From contig OX637399.1 of NCBI GenBank assembly GCA_951799425.1, positions 18,884,001-18,948,000 of the forward strand: a stretch of 64,000 nt of DNA, in the 5' to 3' direction. The stretch is from Ilex aquifolium. Lineage: Eukaryota; Streptophyta; Magnoliopsida; Aquifoliales; Aquifoliaceae. Below, in pieces: positions 23,891-35,738 of the stretch (position 1 is its first letter; the number at the start of each line of letters is the position of its first letter). The notes beneath the pieces were generated by a model. The model was not told the origin of the DNA, ran no database searches, and worked only from the letters and a program-made list of their open reading frames with translations. The position numbers were made by a program, and so were the translations under genes.

Positions 23891-25392
23891 TGACTTGATC
23901 CGAAATGTGTACACCCAAGTGTAGGTGGTCAAGTTGTAGTTATAATCCGGTTAAGTCTGGAGTCGAATCCACAGGGAACTACTGTTGGTGTTTTGAAGTA
24001 ATTAGTGACAAAGACCAAAGTGACTAGAACCTTTGAAATTTGAAGTTATGATGATTATAGAGTTTCCTGGATAGAATATAAGATTCTCTCAAACAGAAGA
24101 GTCACCCTTTTGCTCGAGGATCTGGACATGTAGTCAATCATCCGGTTGTTATATTTGTGTCTGGCAGCTCAATTAACCCCCTATGTCAATAGCAAGTTAA
24201 TTGGAGGATAAAGATGGACTGTGAGAATTAGGAGCATGTCTCCGATGTCTTTGTAGAGATTTACAAGAATTGTCAGTGCCGGGACTCAACCCGTCTACAA
24301 ACAAGCAAGTAATTCTACAAATCACCCAGCAACTGTTATATTATTCCATTCTTAGTTAGAGCACAATAATAATGAAGATTGAAAAGTTGTCATGAAGACC
24401 TAGTTTGAGTACTTGCAAGAAACCAGTGAATCCTCCTATGTCAAGAGTTAACTTGTCTTAGGAGAGACTCATGATTGGACAAAGTATTTCAGCTTTGCTA
24501 GATGCATTCAATCATTCAATAAACAATCAAAAGATAAAACGTTAAGCATAAGTAAAATGCATAAATATAACTTCTGAATGATTTATACATGTCCATCACC
24601 TCTTACTAAAGAGTGAATGAGAAACTACTCGCTCTTCATGGCTTTGGGAAAGCTAGAAAAGTGAGTGATCCTCATCCTTCCAAGTAGAGGAATTACAAAA
24701 TAACGTACACTACACAATAAACTTATCTTCGACAAAGAATGAGTGAAACACTACCCACCTTTCAAGGCTTCAAGAGAGCTAGAAAAGTGAGAGAGGTTCA
24801 CTCCTCTAGGTGAAGAAAGAAGCTTTTACAATGGAAGCTAATGAAACTAACAATGGAAGCTAATGAAACTAGTTACTTTTGGAGAGTTTTTCCACTTCCC
24901 AAGAGATGATCTTTAACAAGTTCCAAGGGAAGGCATTTATAGGCAATAAAGGGGGGAGGGGGTAAAAGAACAGACCTAAGTGCTTAAAGTCCAAGTGAAT
25001 GCCACAAAACGCCAACATCGTTCGAACATGGAAGCATTTCTTCTTTGATGAGCGTTCAAACGCTGTTGGAGTTTGAACGTGGTACTCATGTAGCTTTTAT
25101 CCTCCACAGTATCCAGCAGCAACGAGCCTTGTGTCATCACCCTAGCAATCTCCTAGAGGCCCTCAATTATTTCAAGATGGCGTTCGAACGTGAACTGGCG
25201 TTCAAACGTGGGTGCTTTGTTCCCTCTTTCTTCCATTCTCTTCTAGAACACGTGTGTGTTGCTTGAAAGTTTGATGTTGTTGACTTTAAGCCCTTGTACA
25301 AATTTTTCCCTAAAATGTTATCATTTAAATTCCATCAACGCATAATTAATCTTATAAATGCATAGAAAAATGTAACTTTTAACTATTTATCA
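23891..25392 (-). repeat. 3' LTR of element F' (Athila-like), minus strand
   Basis: In element sense it starts TGATAAATAG at 25392 and ends CGGATCAAGTCA at 23891, matching the LTR ends of F. It has the F-type palindromes (GCGTTCAAACGC, GCGTTCGAACGT) at about 25020-25215 and a TATA box at about 24932-24944 (GCCTATAAATGCC in element sense). Just beyond 25392 is the polypurine tract (plus-strand CACCCCCCAAC). TCTAA precedes it (23886-23890). Confidence 0.85.
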
Positions 25393-26398
25393 CACCCCCC
25401 AACTTTAATATTGCTAGTCCCTAGCAATACAAAAATGAGAGTACATTTATAATGCCATTTTCGTAGGTCATCTGGTTGTATTTAACATATGCAACAAGCC
25501 GTTAAACCCCTAGGTTTCCCTTAATGGACGAGTGTTGTCTCGTGAGGGTTTCCAGTGAAGCTACCCACAAACTCCAGTTGACAGATGTGTGTATGTAAGA
25601 TGAGTTATCACCATGATCATTAAGACACCCATCCCTCAATTTCGAATTGTTTCCCAAACACTTTTCTATCATAAGTACATACTCTATGCAAAAATAAACA
25701 CTTGTTACATTGGCATTTGAAATTCCCTATGTGGTAAGAATAATCAATCTAGTGACAATAATTATTATATAACAAAATTTTTTTTTACAACCTTCCATGG
25801 GTAGCTTTGATTTCACAAACCTTTTTTAGAATGCTCTCAGCAAAAATTCCATTCGATTATAGTGACTTTCTCTCAAATAGACATGTGATCAGAAGAATAT
25901 CAATTGCAAATTCACATGTGCAAAAATTACGGGAGTGAAATCCAAGGAAAATAGACTAATCATGTTTGGCATAATCTCATGGAGGAATATTGATACAAAT
26001 AAAGTAACACTATTAACATACCCCAAATTTTGATTGACTTTCTATACATGCATCAGACCAGAGATCAATTAGGGCTTTTTCCAGGTCATAATGTTGCCAG
26101 GGGCGAGTGGTTAAAGAAATGACGAATGAGAAGAGTTCAGAATGGGTAATCCAATTTCGTTATAATTCTGCACATTCTCCCCTTCTTTTCTTCATCTTTT
26201 CATTTCATTCCCTTTTTCTTTCAAATCACAATTCCTTGGCTAGATTGACTTCTTTTGTATTTTCTTTCTTTCTTTGCTCATCTCCTTCTACCCTTTTGTT
26301 TGCCCTTTTTCCTTTTGCTTCTCTTTTTTTTTTTTTTTCATATCCAGAAAGTCTTCTTTTTAGAAAATGTGTAGGAAAATTAGATAACCTAGGTAGAG
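25393..26398 (-). mobile_element. 3' internal end of element F', minus strand
   Basis: Reverse-complement counterpart of F's 3' untranslated region (about 42900-43989). Shared details include the strings around AACAAGCCGTTAAACCCCTAG (25496-25516; complement near 43870) and TTATCTAATTTTC. A stem TTGCTAG-TCC-CTAGCAA lies at 25411-25427 just inside the polypurine tract. The rest of F' should lie beyond the window, because E inserted at 26399. Confidence 0.75.
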
Positions 26399-26590
26399 TG
26401 ATTAGCACAAAATATAGCACATTATGTATGCTTTTATACCATTTTATACTTGCTTTTGTTGTGCAAATGGGGACAAATGCAATTAAGCAAACAATTAATA
26501 ATGTTGCTGTGTGATTCTAGGTAAAGAGTTGATTATGGCTTGAGTTAAGTCCCCATTGTAGTGTTCAAAGTCAATGGAGATGAGGGGTGG
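26399..26590 (+). repeat. Element E, first LTR, opening segment
   Basis: TGATTAGCACAAAATATAGC at 26399 matches the second LTR start at 55398. The match continues to GATGAGGGGTGG at 26590, where F is inserted, and the LTR resumes at 45784. Confidence 0.9.
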
Positions 26591-27536
26591 TGAATAGTAG
26601 TTAAAATTAGCATCTTACTATGCCTTTTTTAAGGCTAATTATGCTTTGATAGAGTTTGAATGATGACATTTCAGGAGAAAGATTGTACAAGGGCCAAAAG
26701 TCAATGGATACCAAACTTTCATGAAACACCCACATGTTCTGGAAGAAAATTGGAGAAGTTTGAAACAAGGCATGAACGTTCGAACGCCAATCCACGTTCG
26801 AACGTCCTCTTGAATTATTTGAAGACTAGACTGCTAAGATGATGACATATGGTGTGTTGCAGTTATTTTCACAGAAGACCAAGAGCTACTTAAGTACAAC
26901 GTTCGAACGCCAATCAACATTCGAACGTCCTCTTGAATTATTTGAGGACTAGACTGCCAGGGTGATGAGACATGGCTTGCTATCTACTGTGGGTGACAAG
27001 AGCCACTTGAGTCCACGTTCAAACTCTATTAAGCGTTCGAACGCCCATAACAGAAGATAGGAAACAATCTTTGAACGCCATTCAACGTTCGAACGTTGTC
27101 CCTAGACAAGCTGCAGAGTGGTTGATTTTCTATCCGAACCTTGGGGCATTCACTTGGACTTTGAAGACTTTGTACAATTCTTTCACACTTCTTTACCCCC
27201 TCCTCTTTGCCTATAAATACTCCCATTGTGGGAGCTTCAAAAAAGACTTGAACTTAGGAGTTTGTCTAAGACTTAGACTTACACTTGCACTTAGCTATAG
27301 ATAGACATACATAGAGGGAGATAGATCATCTTTTGGTTGAGGAGGAAACCCTCCAAAAGTGACTAGCTTTCTTCTACTTTCATTATTAGTTTCATTTGCT
27401 TCCATTGTTTGAGCTTCCTTCTTCCCTTAGAGGAGTGAAAATCTTCCACTTTTCTAGAGCTTTACCAAAGCCGTGAAGGGTGGAACGTGATTCACTCATT
27501 CTTCGTCGAAGATCGGCTCCTTGTGTAGTGTGTTTT
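26591..27536 (+). repeat. 5' LTR of F, first segment
   Basis: Starts TGAATAGTAG at 26591. It holds six palindromic sites of the CGTTCGAACG type between 26775 and 27097, then a TATA box CTATAAATAC at 27211-27220. It is interrupted at 27536 by solo LTR H4. Confidence 0.9.
26775..27097. promoter_or_regulatory. CGTTCGAACG palindrome cluster upstream of the F LTR TATA box
   Basis: Sites include AACGTTCGAACG at 26775-26786, ACGTTCGAACGT at 26794-26805, AACGTTCGAACG at 26897-26908, CGTTCGAACG at 27034-27043 and AACGTTCGAACGTT at 27084-27097, plus one-off variants. The last one ends about 110 bp before the TATA box. The 3' LTR has the same layout at 44174-44500. The position suits promoter elements, but no binding protein is known to me. 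Confidence 0.8.
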
Positions 27537-30500
27537 TGTGACGCCCCAAAATCCGGGGGTCCGTTGATCATCCATCAACCCGCGGAAATACCCATGAATG
27601 TCGCTTAACCCGACACCACGTCACCACATTCCCTTTACCGAGATTTATAATTATATATAAAAGAATTTCAAGTCCAACTTCTTTTGGTTGGTTAACCTAT
27701 CCGAGATCCAATATACCACCATTGGCATCCAATTATTGTCCATTTATAACCTTTAAAGGAAGGAAACAATAGGCCCAGAAATTGGCAAACAAAAACAAAA
27801 AAAATAAAATTTCAGAAAAATTTGGAGGGTGTACCGGTACGCGTACCGGTACGCTGTACCCACTGGACCTCGACGTACCGGTACGCGTACCGGTACGCTC
27901 TGCCTTCTGTCTGTCTCCGTACCGGTACGCGTACCGGTACGATTTTGGCCGTTTTGCCTTTTTCCTTTGTTTTTCATTTCCAATCCATTTCAAACCACTT
28001 CAAAATCATCCAAAACTTATACAATGAAGTTTCTAACATAAAACATTGTTTGTACAAGTTCTATTACAACCCAATAAATATATATATCAAGATGGAATTT
28101 TGATTACAAAAGCTTTACAAAGTGACCATAAAAAGCCACAAGTCGGCTTTCTTCGTCCTTGAAGCCCGTATGAGGGTCTTCCACCCATGCATATCCCACA
28201 CCTGAAAATGTTGTCCCACGAAGGGTGAGCCACGCTCAATAGGATATCCTCCTACAGAGGCTACTCCCCAACCTAAGTGCATATGAAATGCGCACATGCA
28301 ACAATCAACAAGCATCAACCAATCCAACTAGAGTATACACTTCAATGTTAGAAAGCTACCATGCTATGCTATGTCATGCCATGATATGAGATGGAACTCA
28401 CTCTCGCACCTTATCCCGAGTCTTCCCCGACTCACACAACACAATGCAAAAGCCAATGCGTATGAACCCGTCTATTGACGGAAAAACCCTCCCAATGATC
28501 ATTTGAATTAAAAGTTATGTCTTTAAAAAAAAATCAAATCATTGTTGGAGGCTACCCATTGAATAGGTGTTTTTATACAACAAAATCTTGTGTCTTCCTG
28601 GGCAACGGATTTTGGAATCACACCCCGGCTCCGTGGGCATGCCACTTTTCTGGAATTTCACCCTGGACAAGCGACTGAACCAAGTGGTTCCGGGTTTTTC
28701 ACCCGAGGGAGTGTCTAGCCCTACTTGCTTTACCCGACACAAGCTTTTCTTATGCAATGCAACCGTGCAACTCAGTCGGATCTTAGATCCCGACTTTCCC
28801 GAGCTCACATACCAATCACCAAGATTTGGTGTTTGATCCACAACACATGCACCCACCCACACCCATGTGTATTACCCATGAATGTGATGCCAACTCACAC
28901 GCACACTCATGTCTTATGACCATGAATGTGATGTACCCATGAGAATGCAATGTAATGTACCAATTGCACTCTAACCACATGTTCGATATGTATGAGTGTC
29001 ATATGAACAATGTCAAGATAAATCTACATATTCATGGTACTTCATATCATAAGCATATAAATACCATAATTTAACACATTGTCAATATATAGCAAGCATG
29101 CATATATCAACATTTCATCCAATAACCATTTTCAAACATGTTATCACATAAGCATGCAATTAACATAGCAAACTAATCAATACATCATTCTAGGCATTTA
29201 ATCAAGGAAGTGATCTAAGTCCTTTCCCTAATTATTTTGTAAGTGTTAAGGCTCTAACACCCTTCTTTTCCATACAAACGTCTCATATAAGCAACTAAGG
29301 TGAGGAATAATCCCAAATAGGAAGAATCCTACACGTCATCATGTAACACAAGAAATTACTCTAAGTAATTTCTACACCACCATTTCAAGATAGAATATAT
29401 TGTATCCACTTTCAACATCCATTTACTCATGTCACCAACAATGGGTAAAATCCCCATTTAATCAAGTCTCCAACCATAGGTAAGAGTTCTATACAGAGTC
29501 TCCTACATCAACCCCTTTCACACAAACATCATAGCATGACATAAGTCCAAAATAGCCCATAAGTTTAACCCAAAACAGTCCGCAATTTCAGCCTCAAGGC
29601 AACCACAATTTCAGTCCCCAACAACCATAAAAACAGTCCACTAATTAGCCACAAAACATTCCACTATTTCATTCACTTCCACAAAGATATACAAGGAACT
29701 TCCATATATCAATTGTAAGCTAGAATTTAGCTTAAGTTATTCCTATAATCAATTCTTCATTTCCTTAAAAAAAACATACAATTCCAATTGTGAATCACAC
29801 CACCCAAACATGTCATTCCACTTTCCTCCAAATAACAACTTTAATCCTTTAAGGCATTTCATCAAACGCCATATGAGCATAATGTCATGTAACCACAAGG
29901 TATAGCCCACACACATCAATTATCATCATCAAACTCAAGAAATCATATCTAGTGATTTCTACATAATTATACCAAGATAGAATTTATTCTATCCTTTTCT
30001 TAATATCCACATATCATAATCTCACAAGAGAATTATAAAGCAACCACCTCTAAATGTCTATTCCATTTAGAATTTCACTTTACCAACTTTCCCATATCCA
30101 TTCTCTACACTTCAAGTTCCTTTATGAAATTTACCCAACAAGTAAATATATATACACCCATTTCATACCAACCTTGCTTAACACATTTGGTACCCATTTC
30201 CCACACATGAAATACATTGATGGTACATTAAACTAGAGAATGTGATTTAAATCATACCACCCATTCTCAATACCCATTTCACCCAATTAACCACAATAGG
30301 CAAGTGATACATATATATATACACCTACCCATTCCATATAACCTTCCTAGGTTGGAAATAAACCTAAGTAGGAAGAAAACCCTACCTCTTGTAGCGTGTA
30401 GAATCGCCGTGGGAAGCTCCTAGAACTCAAAGCAAGCTTGAATCCTTCACTTCCAAATTTTCGGCCTCCCAACGTTCGGTGAAAGCCGTCGTTTTTGGTA

Positions 30501-31086
30501 CCCACGCGTAGCCCTCGACGCGTAGAGCAACTCTCTCTTCTATCTCGACGGAATCCGAGTGACGGAACTCCGGGAAATCGAAAGAGAAACTTGAAGAACT
30601 CCCTTTTCTCTCTTCTCTCTCTTGGGCGGCTGAACAAGGCTGAAGAATGGGATATTTCTGCTGAAATATCCCATTTAAGGCCCTATTTATATTTTTATAA
30701 GACTTGGCTCACAATTGGCCACACGTCCCTTTTAATTCCGGGTTCGTTTTAATCCCGAAACGATTAAATTTCGCTCCGGTTCGAGTTCAAAATATTTTTA
30801 TTTTAACTTGCCTCTAATATTTCCCCAAACTTTAAAATTTTATAAAAATTTCGTGTACGGGGTCACCCGAGGCCCGTTCGTCTCGTAAAACGCAAAAAAT
30901 CCGACTATCTCGGAATTCAACGAAATTTGACGTGGTAACTAGATTTCACGAGACGAATCCAACGGTGAAATCCGTTTCGTCATCCGGGATCTAGAAAAAT
31001 TCAGTTTTTCAACTAGTACCGAAGTGGCAATTCACCTATTGCCCTTGGTCGTCAAAATTTAAATTTTTTCGGGGTTTCACAGTTTT
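27532..31086 (-). repeat. Solo LTR (27537-31081), family H, copy H4, reverse
   Basis: 3545 bp, plus-strand TGTGACGCCCC...GGGTTTCACA, flanked by GTTTT at 27532-27536 and 31082-31086. The palindrome cluster is at 27830-27945 and the CCGACTATCTCGGAAT motif at 30901-30916. It sits in F's 5' LTR and so is younger than F. It shares an almost identical block of about 270 bp with H1. Confidence 0.93.
27830..27945. repeat. GTACCGGTAC palindrome cluster in LTR H4
   Basis: Three pairs of TACCGGTACGCGTACCGGTA separated by spacers containing CCCACTGGACC or the TCTGTCTGTCT-type string, the same arrangement as in H1 but reversed. Confidence 0.92.
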
Positions 31087-31891
31087 ACCTTGTAACTCCT
31101 CTACTTGGAAGGATGAGAATCACTCACTTTTCTAGCTTTACCAAAGCCATGAAGAGTGAGTAGTTTCTCATTCATTCCTTAGTAAGAGGTGATGGACATA
31201 TATAAATCGTTCGGAAGTTATATTTGTGCATTTCGTTTATGCTCAATGCTTTATCTCTTACTTGCTTATGAATGATTGAATGCATCTAGCAAAGCTAAGG
31301 TACTTTGCACAACCATGAGTCATTTCTATGACATAGATGACTCTTGGCATAGGAAGACTTATTGGTCCTTTGGAAGTACTCCAGCTAGATCTTCATGACT
31401 ACCTTTCAATCTTCACCATTATTGTGCTTCAACTAGGAATGGAATACCAACACCATGGTTGGATGCCTTGTAGAAACACTTGCTTGTTTGTTGACGGGTT
31501 GAGTCTCGGCACAGACAATTCTTGTAAATCTCTACAAAGACATCGGAACCATGCTCTTAATTCTCACAATCTATTTTTATCCTCCAATTAACTTTATGTT
31601 GACACAGGAGTTAATTGAGTTCCCCAATATAAGTATAACAACCGGATGATTGACTACATGTCTAGATCCTCAAGCTAAAAAAATCCTCTTGGAAAGAATT
31701 TTATATTCTATCCAGGAAAATCCATAAACATCATAACTTTAAATCTCAAGGGTTTCAGTCACTTTGGTCTCTATCACTGCTTATTTCGAAACACCAACAT
31801 TAGTTCCCTGTGGATTCAACTCCGGCATTAACCAGATTATCACTACAACTTGACCGCCTGCACTTGGGTATAAATATTTCGGATCAAGTCA
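31082..31891 (+). repeat. 5' LTR of F, second segment
   Basis: Resumes at GTTTTACC and ends GGATCAAGTCA at 31891, just before the primer site. It matches 44935-45783 of the 3' LTR. Confidence 0.9.
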
Positions 31892-31897
31892 AGTTTT

Positions 31898-31914
31898 TGG
31901 TTCCATTGCCGGGG
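31898..31914 (+). promoter_or_regulatory. Primer binding site of F (tRNA-Asp-like)
   Basis: TGGTTCCATTGCCGGGG is close to the Athila-type site TGGCGCCGTTGCCGGGG, complementary to the tRNA-Asp 3' end. It lies six bases from the LTR end. Confidence 0.75.
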
Positions 31915-32079
31915 AACCAAAAAGATGTTTTAAGGTAAAAAGTGAAAAAGACCTTCATTTACGTGTATGCATATATATATATATATATATATTTTTTTTT
32001 TTTTTACTGTGTATAATTCTTATTTTATGTCTGAGGACGATCTTCACTTTCAAAATTTGCCAAAAGAATTTTTGGATCT

Positions 32080-33156
32080 GTGAATCAGTTTGAACCATCT
32101 TCACCTTCATCAATAGCAAACTCTTTTGACAATAGCATGACAAATAATGAGAGACAAGGGGAAGTTCCTAACATTCGAACTCTGCGGAATTACTTGCATC
32201 CCACACGAAACAGTGTCCCTTTTTATTTTGTGCTTCCTGCAAATGCGCCCCTCTTTAATGTAAAGGCGGGGATAGTGCAACTACTACCTCAATTTCATGG
32301 ACTCGAATATGAAAATCTGTATCTACATATAAAAGATTTTGAGGAGGTATGTGGAAAATTCCAAGAAAATTCTAAACTGGCCAAGTTGAAACTTTTTCCT
32401 TTCTCTTTAAAGGACAAAGCTAAACAATGGCTAAACTCTTTGAAAGCTCATTCAATACCAAATTGGCATGCATTATAGAATGAGTTTTTCAGAAAGTTTT
32501 TTTCCCGACACCGTACCAATGCACTCAAAAGGAAAATCATGCATTTTTTGGTCAAAGAGGGAGAAACATTTTACAAATGTTGGGAGAGATTCAAGGATCT
32601 TCTCCAATCCTGCCCACACCATGCTTTTGAAAATTGGACTTTGGTAGGATTTTTCTATGACTCATTGCCCACTAGACTACGTCAGTTTGTTGAAATGATG
32701 GCTCAAGGAGAGTTCATGGAAAAGAGTCCAGATGAGGCATTCAATTTTTCTGAAACCATATCTGATAGTTCTCAGATGTGGGACTCAGCCTCTCCTACCA
32801 CTGTTGAAAGCAAACCATTTACTTCCCAAGGGGGTAAGTATGTTTTAAAAGAAGATGATGACATGAGAGCAAAAATGACTACCCTGTCTTGAAAGTTTGA
32901 AGCTCTAGAGATGAAAAAGGTACATCAAGTTGATGTTGGCCTTCCCACAGAAAAAGTGTGTGGGATTTGTGTGTTGACAGGACACCCTACTGGGGAGTGT
33001 CTTACCATTCCGGCATTCAAAGAAGTCTTGTTGGAAGAAACAATGCAATTTCCAACTTCAACAAACCTTATTCCAATCCGTATTTTGAAACATATAATCC
33101 AGAGTGGCGGAATCACCCGAACTTCAGTTGGAGGAACACACAACCAACTCACATGA
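32080..33156 (+). pseudogene. Gag region of F
   Basis: Open segments at 32080-32478, 32539-32892 and 32911-33156. They show an Athila-type Retrotrans_gag domain: LRNYLHPTR, LLPQFHGLEYENLYLHIKDF, KLFPFSLKDKAKQWLNSL, then FYKCWERFKDLLQSCPHHAF and LVGFFYDSL. A knuckle-like CGICVLTGHPTGEC follows in the third segment. The family's role is assembly of the virus-like particle. Part of a broken element. Confidence 0.88.
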
Positions 33157-33508
33157 ATCCATAATAAAGTTCACAACCACCACCTCAACAACCCCCTGCA
33201 TATCAACTATACCAACCACCACACAAGAGAAGTCTTGAGGATACACTGAATCAATTCATGCAAACCCAAATGAACTATAACACTCATTCCACTTAGGCTT
33301 TCAATGATTTCAAGGCACAGACCACCCAGTCCTTTGAGGATCTCAAAAGCCACATCCAAAAATTGACCCAATCAATGGCCACACATGAGAAGGGCAAGTT
33401 TCCTGCCTAATCAAAGCAACCACAAGGCCAATTTCATGTGGGAAATCCTTTAATCATGGAAACCCCATAGACAAAGCTCAAGCTATCACTACACTGAGAA
33501 GTGTCAGG

Positions 33509-34122
33509 GTGATTGACAAAACCATCAGAGACATGTTAATTCCAAAGCCAAGACCTGAGTCAATCCCAGTCACTAAACCAGTTGAGCCTGAACCTGTGAT
33601 TGAAAAAGAGCCAGAACTATCAAAGGAAAAAGATCCTTCTTGTCCTATTCCTGCTCCTTTTCCTCAAAAACTCAAAACAGTACAGAAGTTGAATAACCAT
33701 CCAGAAATCTACGAGCTCTTTAAGCAAGTGAAAATCAATATTCCACTTCTGGATGCAATCAAGCAGGTTCCATCTTATGTCAAGTTTCAAAAATACTTGT
33801 GCACAATCAAGAGAAGCCAAAATGTTCAGAAAAGATACTTCTTGACAGAACAAGCCAGTGCCCTACTTCAACACAAAACCCCTCAAAAATACAAGGATCC
33901 AGGGTGTCCAACTGTGTCATGTGTCATTGAAAATTTCAGAATAGAACAAGCTCTACTGGATCTTGGAGCCAGTGTCAATTTGCTTCATTTCTCTATCTAT
34001 CAACAATTGGGTCTGGGTGAACTCAAACCCACTTGTATTACACTCTAATTGGCTGATAGGTCTGTCAAAGTCCTGAGAGGCATTGTTGAGGATGTCCTTG
34101 TTCAAGTAGACAACTTCTTCTT
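33509..34122 (+). pseudogene. Protease region of F, interrupted by element D
   Basis: A 179-residue open segment: a Pro/Glu-rich spacer (KPVEPEPVIEKEPE), a linker of Athila elements (NNHPEIYELFKQVKINIPLLDAIKQ-like), and the retropepsin site LLDLGASVNLL near its end, where DLGAS replaces DTG/DSG as usual for Athila. Protease-like text continues (GIVEDVLVQVDNFF) to 34122, where element D enters, and resumes at 36049. Confidence 0.85.
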
Positions 34123-35158
34123 TGATGCGAACCCCAATAGACTTGGCTTTGAGACCCAACAACAATATTGGAAATACAACCCAAGAAAGCCAAACTCAGG
34201 TCTATGGATGGAGAATTTAGACCCGTTGAGAACTCGTGTCAAGAACCTAGATTATATTAAAAATCTAGACCCGTTGAAGAACCCGTCTCAAGAACCCAAA
34301 TTACAAGGAGGAACGCCTCAAAGGTTGTGATTTGCCTTTGATAAGTTCATAAGTTCAATCAAGAACAAGAGGAGTAAACTCAACTCAACTCACAATCAAA
34401 ATTCATCATATATTCTCCATAATAATCTGATTTTTTCATTGATTTGAAGGCCTATTTATAAGGCTGGTCATTACAAAGATTAGGAAACTTCCTAAACTAG
34501 CTATCCTAATTAAGAAATATCTCTTACTTGTTGGTAAAGGAATATCTCTTATTTTCCTAGGACTCTTACTTGAAGAAAAGAAAGACGATCAGCCCTTTAA
34601 TTGGCTGATCACATGCCTAAATAGAAAAAGGAAAATACTTGGTTCACAAGCCTTACAATTAGACCCCAATAAAAAGTGAATAGTGACGGTTACTGTAGCG
34701 TGAACAGTACGTGCTACAGTAACTATGAAAACCCTAGTTCATAAGAAATAAAAACATGTGGGCTAAGCATCCTCAAGCCCACTTATTCTAATAATACTAA
34801 TCCTTCAAACAAATTAGAGGCCTTAACAAAAACAGGCCAATTTAAGCTTAGCCTTAGCCCCTAGCTAGATTCTTCTAGAACTTGAATCATGTTGATGAAT
34901 CTTTGTTGTTCAAGTGGATCATGGTTAATGGACCTCCACGAACTTGCTTGAGTCCATGCCTCTTGAATTAGTCAATTGGGTACTTCTTTAAACTTCCTTG
35001 CTCGTGCTCTCGTAACCGGCCCAATTGGAACTTGAACTAGATCCCTTGAAGTTGTGACATGATTCGCATCACAAGTTTAGTACTTGGACCCCCCGGCTTG
35101 TGTAAAGGATCTCTAGCTTGGGACTCATCATTCAATTGGCCCATCTTGGTTCTCATCA
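34123..35158 (-). repeat. Element D LTR, complete, minus strand
   Basis: 1036 bp, plus-strand TGATGCGAACCCC...TCTCATCA. The core promoter (plus-strand CCTATTTATAAGGCTGG) is near 34451. A perfect 11-bp hairpin lies at 34689-34723. It shares the promoter wording with elements A and C. Confidence 0.88.
34689..34723. repeat. Perfect 11-bp inverted repeat in the D LTR
   Basis: GTTACTGTAGC (34689-34699) and GCTACAGTAAC (34713-34723) flank a 13-nt loop that itself contains GAACAGT. It could fold in RNA or DNA. Function unknown. Confidence 0.9.
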
Positions 35159-35738
35159 TTCCCCCTTTCCTCAAAAAGATTCTTCCTCGAATCTTCACCA
35201 ACATCTTAAGGAGAAAGATCAGAAACATTGAAAGTAGCAAAAAAAAAAAATTCGAATTTTTTTTTTTTTTTCCTGCTCTGTTTTTTTTTTTTCTGTTTTT
35301 TTTTTCAAACCCTAGAACAATGAATCCCTAGAATCAATTATGCAAGAAATAAAAGGATAGGATAAGACCTGATTGGAAACCTTGCTTTGATACCAAATGA
35401 TGCGAACCCCAACATCTTAAGGAGAAAATCAAAAAATTGACGGTAGTAGAACAAAAAAAAAAAAAAATTCGAATTTTCTCCTCTTTTTTTTTTTTTTTTG
35501 ACCAACTGAATTGATCACAAACTAGATAGTAAACAATTGAAAAAAACCCTAACAATAACTCAAACCCTAGAACAATGAAATTTTTTTTTTTTTTCCAGCC
35601 ACACAAAACCCTAAGAATTTTGGCAGCCCTTTTTTTTTTGTAACCCTAGAACAATGAAACCCTAAAATCAACTATGCAAGAAATAAAAGGATAGAATATG
35701 ACCTGATTGGAAACCTTGCTCTGATACCAAATGAGGAA
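35159..35738 (-). other. Short internal region of element D, duplicated, with A/T homopolymers
   Basis: Polypurine tract next to 35159 (plus-strand TTCCCCCTTTCC). Then comes text matching the last codons of CRM-like pol (plus-strand TTCCTCGAATCTTC), long T and A runs, and plus-strand CTTTGATACCAAA at about 35385-35397 (primer site). A second leader copy follows, ending in GCTCTGATACCAAATGA at about 35718-35734. No coding capacity. Confidence 0.7.

Noticed and set aside
26107-26514. 135-codon frame rich in Phe/Ser/Leu
   Set aside because: It crosses the boundary between F' (reverse) and the E LTR at 26399 and reads a pyrimidine-rich run; not a gene.
28539-28862. Open frame identical over 65 codons to one at 8019-8264
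   Set aside because: The DNA block itself is nearly identical, so the frame identity is not independent evidence of a protein; it is in LTR DNA and has no start context or known domain.
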